Source: Reyranella sp. (GTDB lineage: Bacteria; Pseudomonadota; Alphaproteobacteria; Reyranellales; Reyranellaceae). From it: 41,968 nucleotides of DNA. Shown here one piece after another: positions 1 through 9,325 of this stretch. Position 1 is the first letter of the stretch; each line of letters starts with the position of its first letter. The stretch is taken from positions 1-41,968 of the forward strand of contig JAUXWB010000180.1 in the NCBI GenBank assembly GCA_030684475.1, in the 5' to 3' direction. Made by a program: the position numbers and the translations under genes. The notes below the pieces were generated by a model, which was given only the letters and a program-made list of their open reading frames with translations, was not told where the DNA came from and made no database searches.

Positions 1-1203
1 AAGGATCTCACCGACGTGGCGGGCGTGCGCACCACCTACGGTTCGCCGATTTTCGCCAACCATGTGCCGGCCAGGTCCAATCCCTTGGTCGAGCGCATCG
101 AGCGCAAGGGCGGCATCGTGATGGGCAAGTCGAACACGCCGGAGTTCGGCGCCGGCGGCAGCACCTTCAACGAGGTGTTCGGCCGCACGCGCAATCCCTG
201 GAACACTTCGCTCACATGCGGTGGGTCGACCGGCGGTGGGTCCGTCTCCGTGGCGACCGGCGAGGTCTGGCTGGCGCAGGGCTCCGATCATGGCGGCTCG
301 CTGCGCCGGCCGGGCACCTATTGCTCCACCGTCGGCATCCGTCCGTCGCCCGGCCGCGTGACGCGCGGCACCTCGAACAATCTCTATTCGCCGCAGTCGG
401 TGCAGGGACCGATGGCGCGCAACGTGCCCGATCTCGCGCTGTTCCTCGACGCGATGGCCGGATTCTGCCCGCAGGATCCCATGACGTTCGACGCGCCTGC
501 CGTGTCGTTCAGCGCAGCCGTCGCCAGCCCCGTGGCGCCGAAACGGGTGGCCTTCAGTGTCGACTTCGGCGGCAGGTTCGAACTCGACCACGAGATTCGC
601 GAGATCTGCAGCAGGATGGCGCGACGTTTCGAGGAGCTGGGCTGCATCGTCGAGGAGGTCTCGCCCGATTTCGGGCCGGTGGACGAAGTGTTCATGGCGC
701 TGCGCAGCCAGCAGTTTGTCGTCGATCGCGAGCAGCAGATCGAGCAGCACCGCGACAAGATCAAGCCCGACATCATCTGGAATACCGAGCTTGGCCTCAA
801 GCAGACCACGAGCCGGCTGGCCTGGGCCGAGCGCGAGCGCGCGGCGCTGTTCCGGCGCATGGTCGAGTTCTTCCAGAAGTACGACCTGTTGGTGACGCCG
901 GGCGCGCCGACCGCCGCCTTCGACGTCAATCTGCGCGCGCCCGCCACCATCGCCGGCAAGAAGCTCGAGAACTACATGGCGGGCTCGACCCTCAACTCGG
1001 CCATTACCGTGGCGGGCAGCCCCGCCATCGCCGTGCCCTGTGGCTTCGACCAGCATGGCCGGCCCGTCGGCCTGCAGCTGGTCGGCAGGCCCCGGGGCGA
1101 GGCGGCTCTGCTGCAGGCCGCCGCGCTCTACGAAAAGCTGGTCGGCCTCGATCGCTTGCTGCCCATCGACCCCAGGCCCGGAACCGTGCCACCATCCGAC
1201 TGA
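1..1203 (+). CDS. Amidase (amidase-signature family), 5' end outside window
   Basis: C-terminal ~400 residues of an amidase-signature hydrolase, which cleaves C-N amide bonds through a Ser-cisSer-Lys triad. The frame is open from base 1, so the start lies upstream. The first codon of the window is a Lys in a KDLTDVAG context. It lies 75 residues before the Ser of GGSTGG (nt 226), which is 24 residues before the Ser of GSDHGGS (nt 298). This is the spacing of the family triad, so the active site looks intact. The usual second Ser of GGSSGG is Thr here. The C-terminal part carries the AGSPAIAVPCG-type segment. The substrate cannot be read from sequence. The SDR gene follows 21 bases later and is probably cotranscribed. 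Confidence 0.9.
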   Translation, partial: KDLTDVAGVRTTYGSPIFANHVPARSNPLVERIERKGGIVMGKSNTPEFGAGGSTFNEVFGRTRNPWNTSLTCGGSTGGGSVSVATGEVWLAQGSDHGGSLRRPGTYCSTVGIRPSPGRVTRGTSNNLYSPQSVQGPMARNVPDLALFLDAMAGFCPQDPMTFDAPAVSFSAAVASPVAPKRVAFSVDFGGRFELDHEIREICSRMARRFEELGCIVEEVSPDFGPVDEVFMALRSQQFVVDREQQIEQHRDKIKPDIIWNTELGLKQTTSRLAWAERERAALFRRMVEFFQKYDLLVTPGAPTAAFDVNLRAPATIAGKKLENYMAGSTLNSAITVAGSPAIAVPCGFDQHGRPVGLQLVGRPRGEAALLQAAALYEKLVGLDRLLPIDPRPGTVPPSD

Positions 1204-1224
1204 AAAGCGGGGGGGGGGGATGCC

Positions 1225-2007
1225 ATGCGGGTCGTGATCACGGGGGCGAGCCGGGGAATCGGCCGCGCCACGGCGTTGAAGCTCGCGGCCGACGGTGCCG
1301 AGGCGCTGACGCTCTGCGATGTGGCCTATCTCGACGAGCTCGAGGCGCTGGCCGCCAACCTGCGCACCTCGGGCTGCAAGGTCCACACGCTCCGGGCCGA
1401 CATGGCCAAGCCCAACGACCCCGCCCGGGTGATCGCAAGCGCCGCAAAGGCCATGAGCGGCATCAGTGGCATCGTCGGCAATGCCGGCATCGCGGCACCC
1501 GCCAAGCTGGTCGATCTCGACGTCGCGACCTGGGATCGCATTTTTAACATCAACCTCCGGGCCAACTGGCTGCTTGCCAAGGCGGCGCACCCCCATCTCA
1601 GGAAGTCGAAAGGCGCCATCGTCATGCTGTCGTCGATGGCGGGTGTGATGCCGCAGCTCCCGACCGGCGCCTACAGCCCGGCCAAGGCCGCGCTGATCAT
1701 GCTGACCGAGATGATGGCGATGGAATGGGCATCCGACGGCATCCGCGCCAATTCGGTGTGCCCCGGCTTCGTCCACACCTCGATGACCGACTCGATCTAC
1801 AGCCAGCCCAAGCTGGCCCGCGGCCGTGCCAAGCTGGTGCCGCTCGGCCGCGTCGCCAAGCCGGGCGACATCGCCGACGCCATCGCCTTCCTGCTCGGCC
1901 CGGAGGCGGGCTACATTACCGGACAGTCGCTGGTGGTCGATGGCGGTCTCACGCGGTCGATCCTCAACCATGTGCCGGGTATCGCCGCCACGCCGAAAGG
2001 CAAGTAG
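1225..2007 (+). CDS. SDR-family NAD(P)-dependent oxidoreductase
   Basis: A 260-residue classical short-chain dehydrogenase/reductase, the usual length for the family. The Rossmann glycine motif GASRGIG is at residues 7-13, NAG at 86-88, and catalytic Ser137, Tyr150 and Lys154 have canonical YxxxK spacing. The C-terminal GYITGQSLVVDGG segment is typical of 3-ketoacyl-ACP-reductase-like members. The ATG at 1225 follows a G-run (1207-1219) that can serve as a ribosome site. It is 21 bases downstream of the amidase stop, suggesting cotranscription. The substrate is unknown. It converges with the dihydropyrimidinase, with 14 bases between the stop codons. Confidence 0.92.
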   Translation: MRVVITGASRGIGRATALKLAADGAEALTLCDVAYLDELEALAANLRTSGCKVHTLRADMAKPNDPARVIASAAKAMSGISGIVGNAGIAAPAKLVDLDVATWDRIFNINLRANWLLAKAAHPHLRKSKGAIVMLSSMAGVMPQLPTGAYSPAKAALIMLTEMMAMEWASDGIRANSVCPGFVHTSMTDSIYSQPKLARGRAKLVPLGRVAKPGDIADAIAFLLGPEAGYITGQSLVVDGGLTRSILNHVPGIAATPKGK

Positions 2008-2021
2008 GCCGAAGCCCGGAA

Positions 2022-3467
2022 TCAGTTGAAGATCGAGGTATCGATCAGCGGCCGGCCACGCGGTCGGGCGGCTTCTGGGCGATCACACTTCTGGAAGAGG
2101 CCGCGGCCCGCAGAGCCGCTCATCTTGCCTTCGTCCATCACGACCTCGCCGCGCGACAGTGTCATCACGGGATAGCCGGTGAGCTCGCGGCCCTCGTAGG
2201 GCGTGTAGTCGCAATTGTGGTGCAGGATCGAATTGGTGAGGCTCACCTTGCGGGTGGGGTCCCACAGCACGATGTCGGCGTCGGCGCCGACGGCGATCGT
2301 GCCCTTGCGCGGATGCAGGCCGTAGATCCTGGCGGGGGTGGTTGAGCTCAGCGCCACGAACTGCTGCAGGGTGAGGCGGCCCTTGTTGACGCCTTCGGAG
2401 AACAAGAGCGGCAGGCGTGTCTCGACGCCGGGCACGCCGTTGGGGATCTTGCGGAAGCTCTTGTCGGCGCCGGGCAGCTTCTTGCCGCGCACGTCGTCGT
2501 ACTTGAAGGCGGCGTGGTCCGACGACAGGACCTGGAAGGTGCCGGCGGCCAGGCCGGTCCAGATATGTTCCTGGTTGTCGGTGCCGCGCGGCGGCGGCGA
2601 GCAAACGCATTTGCTGCCCTCGTCCCCCGGCTTCTCGAAGTCCTCCTCGCTCAGGAACAGGTACTGCGGGCAGGTCTCGCCATAGACCTTGAGGCCGCGC
2701 GCCTGGGCACGCTGGATTTCGTGCATCGCCTCCTTGGCCGAGACGTGGACGAGCAGCATCGGTACGTCCAGAAGCTCGGCCAGAGAGATGGCACGGTGCG
2801 TGGCCTCGCGCTCGACCACGAAGGGCCGTGAGGTCGCGTGGAACTTGGCCGCCGTCATGCCTTTCAGCTCGAGCCGCTCGGTCAGCCACGCGATGCAGTC
2901 GGAATTCTCGGCATGGATCATCAGCATCGCCTGCTCGCGCCGCGTCGCCGCCAGCGCGTCGAGCATCTCGCGGTCGGTCAACTTCACGTCGTCGTAGGTC
3001 ATGTAGACCTTGAACGAGGTGTAGCCGTCGGCGACCAGGGCGGTGAAATCCTGGCCCATGATCTTGTCGCTGGCGTCAGACAGGATGACGTGGAAGGCGT
3101 AGTCGATCAGCGACTTGCCTTCGGCCCGCTGGTGGTACTTGTTCACCGCGTCGCGCAGCGGCTGGCCCTTGTTCTGGTAGGCGAAGGGGATGATGGTCGT
3201 GGTGCCGCCGGCCGCTGCCGCCCGGCTGCCGCTCTCGAAATCGTCGCAGAACACTGAGCCGTCGGCCGTGTCCTGGTCGAAATGGACGTGAGCGTCGATG
3301 CCGCCGGGCACGGCGATCAGGCCCGTCGCGTCGATCTCGCGGCGGCCCCTGTCGAGCCGTTCGCCCAGCGCCACCACCCGACCACTGGACACGCCGATAT
3401 CGCCCTTCACGACGTCTGCGGCCGTGGCGATGGTCGTGTTGCGAATGACGAGGTCATACTCTGCCAT
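2022..3467 (-). CDS. hydA: Dihydropyrimidinase / D-hydantoinase
   Basis: A 481-residue cyclic amidohydrolase that opens dihydrouracil or dihydrothymine (or 5-substituted hydantoins) to N-carbamoyl products. The binuclear metal site is visible: His60 and His62 in DAHVH, the carboxylated Lys153 in YTSFKVYM, His185 in HAEN, His241 in VHVS, and Asp317 in SSDHAAF. The N-terminal and C-terminal beta-sandwich parts are present (VIRNTTIATA; GTIAVGADADIVLWDP). I chose the ATG at 3467 over an upstream in-frame start at 3497 because GGGAGA precedes it at good spacing. It is divergent from the nucleoside operon and fits reductive pyrimidine catabolism. Family members differ in substrate, so hydantoinase remains possible. 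Confidence 0.93.
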   Translation of the reverse strand: MAEYDLVIRNTTIATAADVVKGDIGVSSGRVVALGERLDRGRREIDATGLIAVPGGIDAHVHFDQDTADGSVFCDDFESGSRAAAAGGTTTIIPFAYQNKGQPLRDAVNKYHQRAEGKSLIDYAFHVILSDASDKIMGQDFTALVADGYTSFKVYMTYDDVKLTDREMLDALAATRREQAMLMIHAENSDCIAWLTERLELKGMTAAKFHATSRPFVVEREATHRAISLAELLDVPMLLVHVSAKEAMHEIQRAQARGLKVYGETCPQYLFLSEEDFEKPGDEGSKCVCSPPPRGTDNQEHIWTGLAAGTFQVLSSDHAAFKYDDVRGKKLPGADKSFRKIPNGVPGVETRLPLLFSEGVNKGRLTLQQFVALSSTTPARIYGLHPRKGTIAVGADADIVLWDPTRKVSLTNSILHHNCDYTPYEGRELTGYPVMTLSRGEVVMDEGKMSGSAGRGLFQKCDRPEAARPRGRPLIDTSIFN

Positions 3468-3535
3468 GGCTTCTCTCCCTGGTGGCCACGGAAGCAAGGC
3501 CCATGCCGTTCGTCGGGCCGTTCATTCCCCGCCTA

Positions 3536-3556
3536 GACCGGGAAAGCGGGCCGGTC
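3536..3556. promoter_or_regulatory. Inverted repeat in divergent promoter region
   Basis: The 124-base gap between the divergent dihydropyrimidinase and nucleoside operon contains GACCGG (3536-3541) and its exact complement CCGGTC (3551-3556), separated by nine bases. An operator shared by both transcription units would be in the right place. No convincing -35/-10 pair was found, and a 6-bp palindrome in GC-rich DNA can arise by chance. Confidence 0.25.
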
Positions 3557-3591
3557 CACACTTGGTCGGGGACAAAAGCAAGGGAGCCGCC

Positions 3592-4593
3592 ATGAAGCGC
3601 TGGTTGGGATCGGCAGTCGCCTTGATTGCCCTGAGCGTGCTGGCGCCGGCCGGCGCGCAGACCACCATCAAGCCCGCGGTCATCTACAGCACGGGCGGAA
3701 AGTTCGACAAGTCGTTCAACGAAGGTGTGAGCGCGGGTGCCGAACGGTTCAAGAAGGAAACCAACATTGCCGTCGCCGAATTCGAGCCCAGCAACGAGAC
3801 GCAGTTCGAGCAGGCGCTCCGGCGATTTGCCCAGCGCGGCCAGGATCCCATCATCGCCGTCGGCTTCTCGCAGGCGGTTGCGCTGGAGAAGGTGGCCAAG
3901 GAGTTCCCCAACATCCACTTCACCATCATCGACAGCGTGGTCAAGCTGCCCAACGTGCAGTCCGTGGTGTTCAAGGAGCAGGAAGGCTCCTTCCTGGTCG
4001 GTGTGCTGGCGGCACTCGCCTCCAAGAGCGGCAAGATCGGCTTCGTGGGCGGCATGGACATCCCGCTCGTCCGCAAGTTCCAGTGCGGATTCGAGCAGGG
4101 CATCAAGTACGCCAATCCCAAGGCCGAGCTGATCTCCAACATGACCGGTACGACGCCCGCTGCCTGGAACGATCCGGGCCGGGGCGCCGAGCTCGCCAAG
4201 GGCCAGTTCGACCGCGGCGTCGATGTCGTCTATGCCGCCGCCGGTTCGACCGGCATCGGCATCCTCCAGGCCGCCAAGGATCGCGGCAAGCTCGGCATCG
4301 GTGTCGATTCCAACCAGAACCACCTGCATCCCGGCACCATGCTGACCTCGATGCTGAAGCGCGTCGATCTCGCAACCTACAACAGCTTCAAGGCGGCGCA
4401 GGCCGGTCAGTGGAAGGGCGGTGTCCAAGTGCTTGGCCTCAAGGAGGGCGGCGTCGACTGGGCTCTCGACAAGGACAACGAGAAGCTGGTCACGCCCGAC
4501 ATGAAGGCCAGGGTCGAGGCCGCCAAGGCCGACATCGTGTCGGGCAAGATCGTCGTCCATGACTATATGAGCAACAATTCGTGCAAACCCTGA
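3592..4593 (+). CDS. BMP-family nucleoside ABC transporter substrate-binding protein
   Basis: A 333-residue periplasmic binding protein of the BMP/PnrA family, whose characterised members bind purine or pyrimidine nucleosides. Residues 1-22 form a Sec signal peptide ending near AGAQ, with no lipobox Cys, so it is soluble rather than a lipoprotein. Family hallmarks are STGGKFDKSFNEG near the mature N terminus, the DSVVKLPNVQSVVFKEQEGSFLVG block and GKIGFVGGMDIP. The ATG at 3592 is preceded by AGGGAG. It is the first gene of the operon whose next members are the cognate ATPase and two permeases. The following enzymes, all acting on nucleosides, support nucleosides as ligand. Confidence 0.93.
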   Translation: MKRWLGSAVALIALSVLAPAGAQTTIKPAVIYSTGGKFDKSFNEGVSAGAERFKKETNIAVAEFEPSNETQFEQALRRFAQRGQDPIIAVGFSQAVALEKVAKEFPNIHFTIIDSVVKLPNVQSVVFKEQEGSFLVGVLAALASKSGKIGFVGGMDIPLVRKFQCGFEQGIKYANPKAELISNMTGTTPAAWNDPGRGAELAKGQFDRGVDVVYAAAGSTGIGILQAAKDRGKLGIGVDSNQNHLHPGTMLTSMLKRVDLATYNSFKAAQAGQWKGGVQVLGLKEGGVDWALDKDNEKLVTPDMKARVEAAKADIVSGKIVVHDYMSNNSCKP

Positions 4594-6119
4594 CGCCGGC
4601 GGCAGCAGCCATCGAGCTTCGCGGGATCGAGAAGTCGTTCGGGAACGTCCACGCCGTGCGCGGCGTGTCGCTCAGGATCGAAGCCGGAGCGATCACCGGC
4701 ATCGTCGGCGAGAACGGCGCCGGCAAGTCGACCCTGATGAGCATCCTCTACGGGCTCTACCGCGCAGATGCCGGCGAGATATGGGTCGATGGCCATCAGG
4801 TCGAGATGGCAAGCCCACGCGATGCCATCGTCCATGGCATCGGCATGGTCCACCAGCATTTCATGCTGATCGACACCTTCACCGTGCTCGAGAACATGGT
4901 GCTGGGTGCCGAGGGCGGTCCGCTGCTGGCCGGCGGTCTCGCGGCGGCCCGGGCCGAGCTGGCGCGGCTGGCGCGCGACTACGGGCTGTCGATCGATCCC
5001 GATGCGCGTGTCGCCGACCTATCGGTCGGCGAGCAGCAGCGCGTCGAGATATTGAAGGTGCTGTTTCGTGGCGCGCGAATCCTGATCCTGGACGAGCCCA
5101 GTGCCGTACTGACGCCGCAGGAAACCGACCGTCTGTTCCGCATCCTGCAGACCCTGAAGGAGCGCGGCGTTACCGTCGTCCTGATTACCCACAAGCTGCG
5201 CGAGATCATGGCGGCGACCGACCAGGTCTATGTAATGCGCCAGGGCCGGGTCGTGGCCGAGCGCGGTACCGCCGACACCGGGACCGAGGAGCTGGCCGAA
5301 CTGATGGTCGGACGCAAGGTCCGTCTCGACCTCGACAAGGCGCCGCCCCAGCAGGGCGAGATCCTGCTCAGCGCCGAGCATCTCTCGCTGGTCGACGACC
5401 GCGGCGTCCGGCTGCTCGACGACGTCGGGATCGACCTTCGCGCCGGCGAGATCGTGGGCATCGCCGGCGTCACCGGCAACGGACAAAGCGAACTGCTGCA
5501 GGTGCTGGCGGGAATCCGCGCGCCGAGCGACGGCCGGCTGACCGTCTGCGGCCGCGTCTTCGACGCCCGCCATCCCGGTAATCCCGCGAAGATGCGTACG
5601 CTCGGGCTCGCCCACGTGCCGGAGGACCGGCTGCGCCAGGGCATGGTCGCGGCGTTCGAGGCCTCGGAGACGTCGATCCTGGGCTACCAGGACGGCCCGC
5701 CGTTCACCCGCCACTACCTGCTCGATGGGCCGGCCGTCGGTGCCCATTGCGCCAAGCTGATGGAGCGCTTCGACGTCCGCCCGCGTTCGCCCGGCCTGCG
5801 CTCGTCGCACTTTTCCGGTGGCAACCAGCAGAAGCTGGTCCTGGCGCGCGAAATCGCCCGTCAACCCAAGGTGCTGCTGGTCGGTCAGCCGACGCGGGGA
5901 GTCGACATCGGCGCCATCGAGTTCATCCATCGCGAGCTGGTGAAGGCCCGCGATGCCGGCTGTGCGGTACTGGTCGTGTCGGTGGAACTGGACGAGATCC
6001 TCTCGCTTGCCGACCGCATCCTGGTGATGTTCGCCGGTCGCATCGTGGGTGAGGTCGAGCCGGGTCGCGCCGACGAGCGCACACTCGGCCTGATGATGGC
6101 GGGCGCCGAAGCCGCATGA
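4581..6119 (+). CDS. Nucleoside ABC transporter, duplicated ATP-binding protein
   Basis: A 512-residue protein with two ABC ATPase domains in one chain, the architecture of ribose/nucleoside (RbsA/NupO-like) importers. Domain 1 has a canonical Walker A (GENGAGKS, 43-50), signature LSVGEQQ (~147) and Walker [10 protein letters not shown] (~168). Domain 2 has the family's degenerate Walker A (GVTGNGQSE), signature FSGGNQQ (~412) and [12 protein letters not shown]. The start is a GTG at 4581 overlapping the binding-protein gene by 13 bases. No other plausible start precedes the conserved [11 protein letters not shown] segment. It powers the two permeases encoded next. Confidence 0.93.
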   Translation: MQTLTPAAAAIELRGIEKSFGNVHAVRGVSLRIEAGAITGIVGENGAGKSTLMSILYGLYRADAGEIWVDGHQVEMASPRDAIVHGIGMVHQHFMLIDTFTVLENMVLGAEGGPLLAGGLAAARAELARLARDYGLSIDPDARVADLSVGEQQRVEILKVLFRGARILILDEPSAVLTPQETDRLFRILQTLKERGVTVVLITHKLREIMAATDQVYVMRQGRVVAERGTADTGTEELAELMVGRKVRLDLDKAPPQQGEILLSAEHLSLVDDRGVRLLDDVGIDLRAGEIVGIAGVTGNGQSELLQVLAGIRAPSDGRLTVCGRVFDARHPGNPAKMRTLGLAHVPEDRLRQGMVAAFEASETSILGYQDGPPFTRHYLLDGPAVGAHCAKLMERFDVRPRSPGLRSSHFSGGNQQKLVLAREIARQPKVLLVGQPTRGVDIGAIEFIHRELVKARDAGCAVLVVSVELDEILSLADRILVMFAGRIVGEVEPGRADERTLGLMMAGAEAA

Positions 6120-7213
6120 AGCCGTCACGCGGTCCCTTGCCGGCATGGGCAGAGATCGCACTGCTGCCCCTGGTCAATGTCGCGTTGGCCTTCATCGTCG
6201 TCGGCGTGATCGTGGCGATCATCGGCGTCGATCCCCTCCATGCGCTGAGACTCCTGGTCGTGGGGGCGCTGGGCTCCTCCGAATCGATCGGCTACACGCT
6301 CTACTACGCCACCAACTTCACCTTCACCGGGCTCGCGGTGGCGGTGGCTTTCCATGCCGGGTTGTTCAACATCGGCGGCGAAGGCCAGGCCTATATCGGC
6401 GGCCTGGGCTGCGGGCTCGCGGTGCTGGCGCTCGACCGCTGGCTGCCGGTCTGGCTCCTGATCCCCATTGCCATCGCCGCGGCGGCGCTGTTCGGCGCCG
6501 CCTGGGCCGCCGTGCCAGCCTGGGCGCAGGCGTGGCGCGGCAGCCACATCGTCATCACCACCATCATGTTCAACTTCGTCGCTTCGGCGCTGATGGTCTA
6601 TCTGATGGTGAACGTGCTGATCGCGCCGGGCTCGATGACGCCGCAGAGCCGCACCTTCGCGCCCTCGGGCCGGATTCCGGCGATGCACGACGTGCTGCAG
6701 GCGGTCGGCATTACCGTGGCGCCGTCGGCCCTCAATCTGTCGATCGTGCTGGCGCTCGCCTGCTGCGTCGCCGTCTGGGTGTTCCTCTGGCACACACCAT
6801 GGGGCTACGCGCTGCGCACCGTGGGCCACAATCCCGAGGCCGCGGTCTATGCCGGGACCAGCCTCAGGCGCGTGACCATGCTCGCGATGTGTCTGTCGGG
6901 CGCGCTGGCGGGCTTCGTGGGCGTCAACGAACTGATGGGCGTGCACCATCGCATCGTGCTCGATTTTCCTGCTGGCTACGGGTTCGCCGGCATCGCCGTC
7001 GCCCTGATGGGGCGCAACCACCCGCTCGGCATCGCGCTGGCCGCGCTGCTGTTCGGAGCGCTGCAGCAGGGCGGCACCGAACTGGCCTTCGAAATCCCGA
7101 CCATCACGCGCGAGATGGTGGTGGTGATCCAGGGCCTGATCATCCTGTTCTCGGGCGCGTTGGCACATCTGCCGCGGCCCTGGCTGCAGATGCTGTTCGT
7201 GCGCCGGGCCTGA
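6116..7213 (+). CDS. Nucleoside ABC transporter permease 1
   Basis: A 365-residue polytopic inner-membrane permease of the branched-chain amino acid/ribose type (BPD_transp_2), the larger of the two subunits usual in BMP-dependent nucleoside importers. About nine to ten hydrophobic segments are visible, beginning with [32 protein letters not shown] after TM2-3 and the loop [19 protein letters not shown], the likely coupling region contacting the ATPase, match the family. The ATG overlaps the ATPase stop codon as ATGA, implying translational coupling. The next permease starts one base after its stop. Confidence 0.92.
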   Translation: MKPSRGPLPAWAEIALLPLVNVALAFIVVGVIVAIIGVDPLHALRLLVVGALGSSESIGYTLYYATNFTFTGLAVAVAFHAGLFNIGGEGQAYIGGLGCGLAVLALDRWLPVWLLIPIAIAAAALFGAAWAAVPAWAQAWRGSHIVITTIMFNFVASALMVYLMVNVLIAPGSMTPQSRTFAPSGRIPAMHDVLQAVGITVAPSALNLSIVLALACCVAVWVFLWHTPWGYALRTVGHNPEAAVYAGTSLRRVTMLAMCLSGALAGFVGVNELMGVHHRIVLDFPAGYGFAGIAVALMGRNHPLGIALAALLFGALQQGGTELAFEIPTITREMVVVIQGLIILFSGALAHLPRPWLQMLFVRRA

Positions 7214-7214
7214 C

Positions 7215-8135
7215 ATGGACGAGGCCTTTTCCTTTGTCTTCCTGATGCTGGCGTCGACGCTCCGTGTCGCCACGCCGTTGGTGCTCTGCGCCATGGGCGG
7301 GCTGTTCTCGGAGAAGGGCGGCATCGTCGACGTCGGCCTCGAAGGCAAGATGCTGATGGCGGCCTTCTTCGCCGCCGCGACCGCGTCCGTCACCGGCTCG
7401 GCCTGGGCGGGCGTGGCCGTGGCCGTGCTGGCGGCCGAGGCGCTGGCGCTGCTGCATGGCCTCGCCTGCATCACCTATCGCGGCAACCAGGTGGTGAGCG
7501 GTGTCGCCATCAACATCCTGGCGGCCGGACTCACCGTCGTGCTGGGCGCCGCCTGGTTCGCGCGTGGCGGTCAGACGCCGCCGCTGGTCGGCGACCAGCG
7601 CCTGATGCCCCTCTTCCTGCCGGGGGCAGGAGACAACGTCCTGGTCTATGCCGCCCTGCTGTCGGTGCCGCTCACCTGGTGGATCATTGCCCGCACGCGC
7701 TTCGGCCTGCGTCTGCGCGCCGTGGGCGAGATGCCGCTGGCCGTCGATGCCGCCGGCCTCTCGGTGGCATGGCTGCGCTATCGTGCGGTGCTGCTTTGCG
7801 GCCTGCTGGCCGGCCTCGCCGGTGCCTATCTGTCGATCGGCCAGAACGCCGGTTTCAGCCGCGACATGACGGCGGGCCAGGGCTTCATCGCGCTGGCCGC
7901 CATCATCTTCGGCAAGTGGCGGCCGCTGCCGGCCTTCGGCGCCTGCCTGGTCTTCGGCCTGCTCGACGCGATCGCCATCCGCCTGCAGGGCGTCCGGCTG
8001 CCAGGGTTGGGCGAAGTTCCGGTGCAACTGATCCAGGCCATGCCGTATCTTCTCACCATGTTCCTGCTGGCAGGCTTCATCGGTCGCGCCGTCGCCCCCA
8101 AGGCGGCCGGCGTGCCGTATGAAAAAGAGCACTGA
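7215..8135 (+). CDS. Nucleoside ABC transporter permease 2
   Basis: A 306-residue polytopic permease paralogous to permease 1 and forming a heterodimer with it. The N-terminal segment KGGIVDVGLEGKMLMAAFFA is the family hallmark. The cytoplasmic coupling loop TRFGLRLRAVGEMPLAVDAAG resembles that of permease 1. About eight to nine hydrophobic helices are visible. Its ATG lies one base after the preceding stop. The gene ends a single base before the preferred cytidine deaminase start. Position and family make it a structural subunit of the same nucleoside importer. Confidence 0.92.
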   Translation: MDEAFSFVFLMLASTLRVATPLVLCAMGGLFSEKGGIVDVGLEGKMLMAAFFAAATASVTGSAWAGVAVAVLAAEALALLHGLACITYRGNQVVSGVAINILAAGLTVVLGAAWFARGGQTPPLVGDQRLMPLFLPGAGDNVLVYAALLSVPLTWWIIARTRFGLRLRAVGEMPLAVDAAGLSVAWLRYRAVLLCGLLAGLAGAYLSIGQNAGFSRDMTAGQGFIALAAIIFGKWRPLPAFGACLVFGLLDAIAIRLQGVRLPGLGEVPVQLIQAMPYLLTMFLLAGFIGRAVAPKAAGVPYEKEH

Positions 8136-8136
8136 G

Positions 8137-8532
8137 ATGGACGACCTGTTCCATCTGGCGCGCCGCATGATGCTGCACGCCCACGCGCCCTATTCGAAGT
8201 TCCACGTCGGCGCCGCGTTACGTGCCGAGGATGGTTCGATCCATGGCGGCTGCAACGTCGAGAACGCCGCCTATCCGCAAGGGCTCTGCGCCGAGGCGTC
8301 GGCGATCGCCGCGATGGTGTCGGCCGGCCACAAGCGCATCCTGGAATGCGTCGTCGTCGGCCCTGGTCCCGAAGTCATCACGCCCTGCGGCGGCTGCCGG
8401 CAGAAGCTGCGCGAGTTCGCCTCGGACGATCTGCCGGTCCATCTCTGCGGTCCCGACGGCCTGCACCGCACTGTCACCCTGGGGCAGCTCCTGCCTTTGT
8501 CTTTCGGCCCGCACCATATCGGCAAACCATGA
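8137..8532 (+). CDS. cdd: Cytidine deaminase
   Basis: A 131-residue homotetrameric-type cytidine deaminase that converts cytidine/deoxycytidine to uridine/deoxyuridine. Zinc ligands are visible as Cys51 (CAE motif, with catalytic Glu53) and Cys84/Cys87 (PCGGC). The substrate-binding FHVGAA and NVENAAYP segments are present. I prefer the ATG at 8137, immediately after the permease stop and giving the usual short-family length. An in-frame ATG at 8119 would add six residues and overlap the permease by 17 bases. Neither has a strong ribosome site. It feeds uridine to the phosphorylases downstream. Confidence 0.93.
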   Translation: MDDLFHLARRMMLHAHAPYSKFHVGAALRAEDGSIHGGCNVENAAYPQGLCAEASAIAAMVSAGHKRILECVVVGPGPEVITPCGGCRQKLREFASDDLPVHLCGPDGLHRTVTLGQLLPLSFGPHHIGKP

Positions 8533-9320
8533 ATGACGTGATCGCCCGTGCGGCCCCGGGCTTCCGGCCGAAGGTGGCTGTGGTGCTGGGGTCGGGATTG
8601 GGCGGCTTCGTCGAGGAGGTGAAGGCCGTCGCCGCCATACCCTATGGCGAACTCGAGGGCTTTCCCCGGACGAGCGTCAGCAGCCACGCCGGCAAGCTGG
8701 TGCTGGGCCATGTCGGCCCCACTCCGGTCGCCGTGCTGCAGGGCCGCGCGCATTACTACGAGAACGGCCGCGCCGACGAGATGAAAGGCGCCATCACGGC
8801 CATGGCCGCACTCGGCTGCGAGACCCTGCTGCAGACCAACGCCGCCGGCAGCCTCCGGCTCGACATGCCGCCGGGTTCGGTGATGGTCATCACCGACCAC
8901 ATCAACTTCACCGGGGTCAATCCGCTGTTCGGCGCGGAATCGGGCAACAGTCGCTTCGTCGACATGGTCGATGCCTACGACCCCCCCTTGGTCAGGAAGC
9001 TGCTGACGGTCGCCAAGGAGGCCAACGTCCTTTGCCACGACGGCGTCTACATGTGGTTCAGCGGTCCCAGTTTCGAGACACCGGCCGAAATCCGGGCCGC
9101 CCGCATCCTGGGCGCCGATGCCGTGGGCATGTCGACGGCGCCGGAAACGATCCTGGCGCGCCACGCCGGCATGAAGGTGGCGGCGCTGTCGCTGATGACC
9201 AACTACGCTGCCGGTCTCGTCCCTGGCACGCTCGCTCACGACCAGACGATCGCCGTTGCGGGCTCGGCCTCGGCTGACGTGCGCCGTCTCCTGCGTCTCT
9301 TCCTCGAGCAATACGCCTAG
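8529..9320 (+). CDS. Purine nucleoside phosphorylase (trimeric, class II)
   Basis: A 263-residue trimeric-type purine nucleoside phosphorylase that cleaves inosine/guanosine and deoxy forms with phosphate to base plus (deoxy)ribose-1-phosphate. Phosphate-site motifs GSGLGGF (near residue 21) and GRAHYYE, TNAAGSL, the SGPSFETPAEIR segment and GADAVGMSTAPE are intact. The residue after LMT near the C terminus is Asn. This is typical of 6-oxopurine enzymes rather than methylthioadenosine phosphorylase (Asp). The ATG overlaps the cdd stop as ATGA. Confidence 0.93.
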   Translation: MNDVIARAAPGFRPKVAVVLGSGLGGFVEEVKAVAAIPYGELEGFPRTSVSSHAGKLVLGHVGPTPVAVLQGRAHYYENGRADEMKGAITAMAALGCETLLQTNAAGSLRLDMPPGSVMVITDHINFTGVNPLFGAESGNSRFVDMVDAYDPPLVRKLLTVAKEANVLCHDGVYMWFSGPSFETPAEIRAARILGADAVGMSTAPETILARHAGMKVAALSLMTNYAAGLVPGTLAHDQTIAVAGSASADVRRLLRLFLEQYA

Positions 9321-9325
9321 GCCCC

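Noticed and set aside
8529..9320. Methylthioadenosine phosphorylase instead of PNP
   Set aside because: The residue after LMT is Asn rather than the Asp typical of methylthioadenosine phosphorylase, and the neighbours are nucleoside salvage enzymes.
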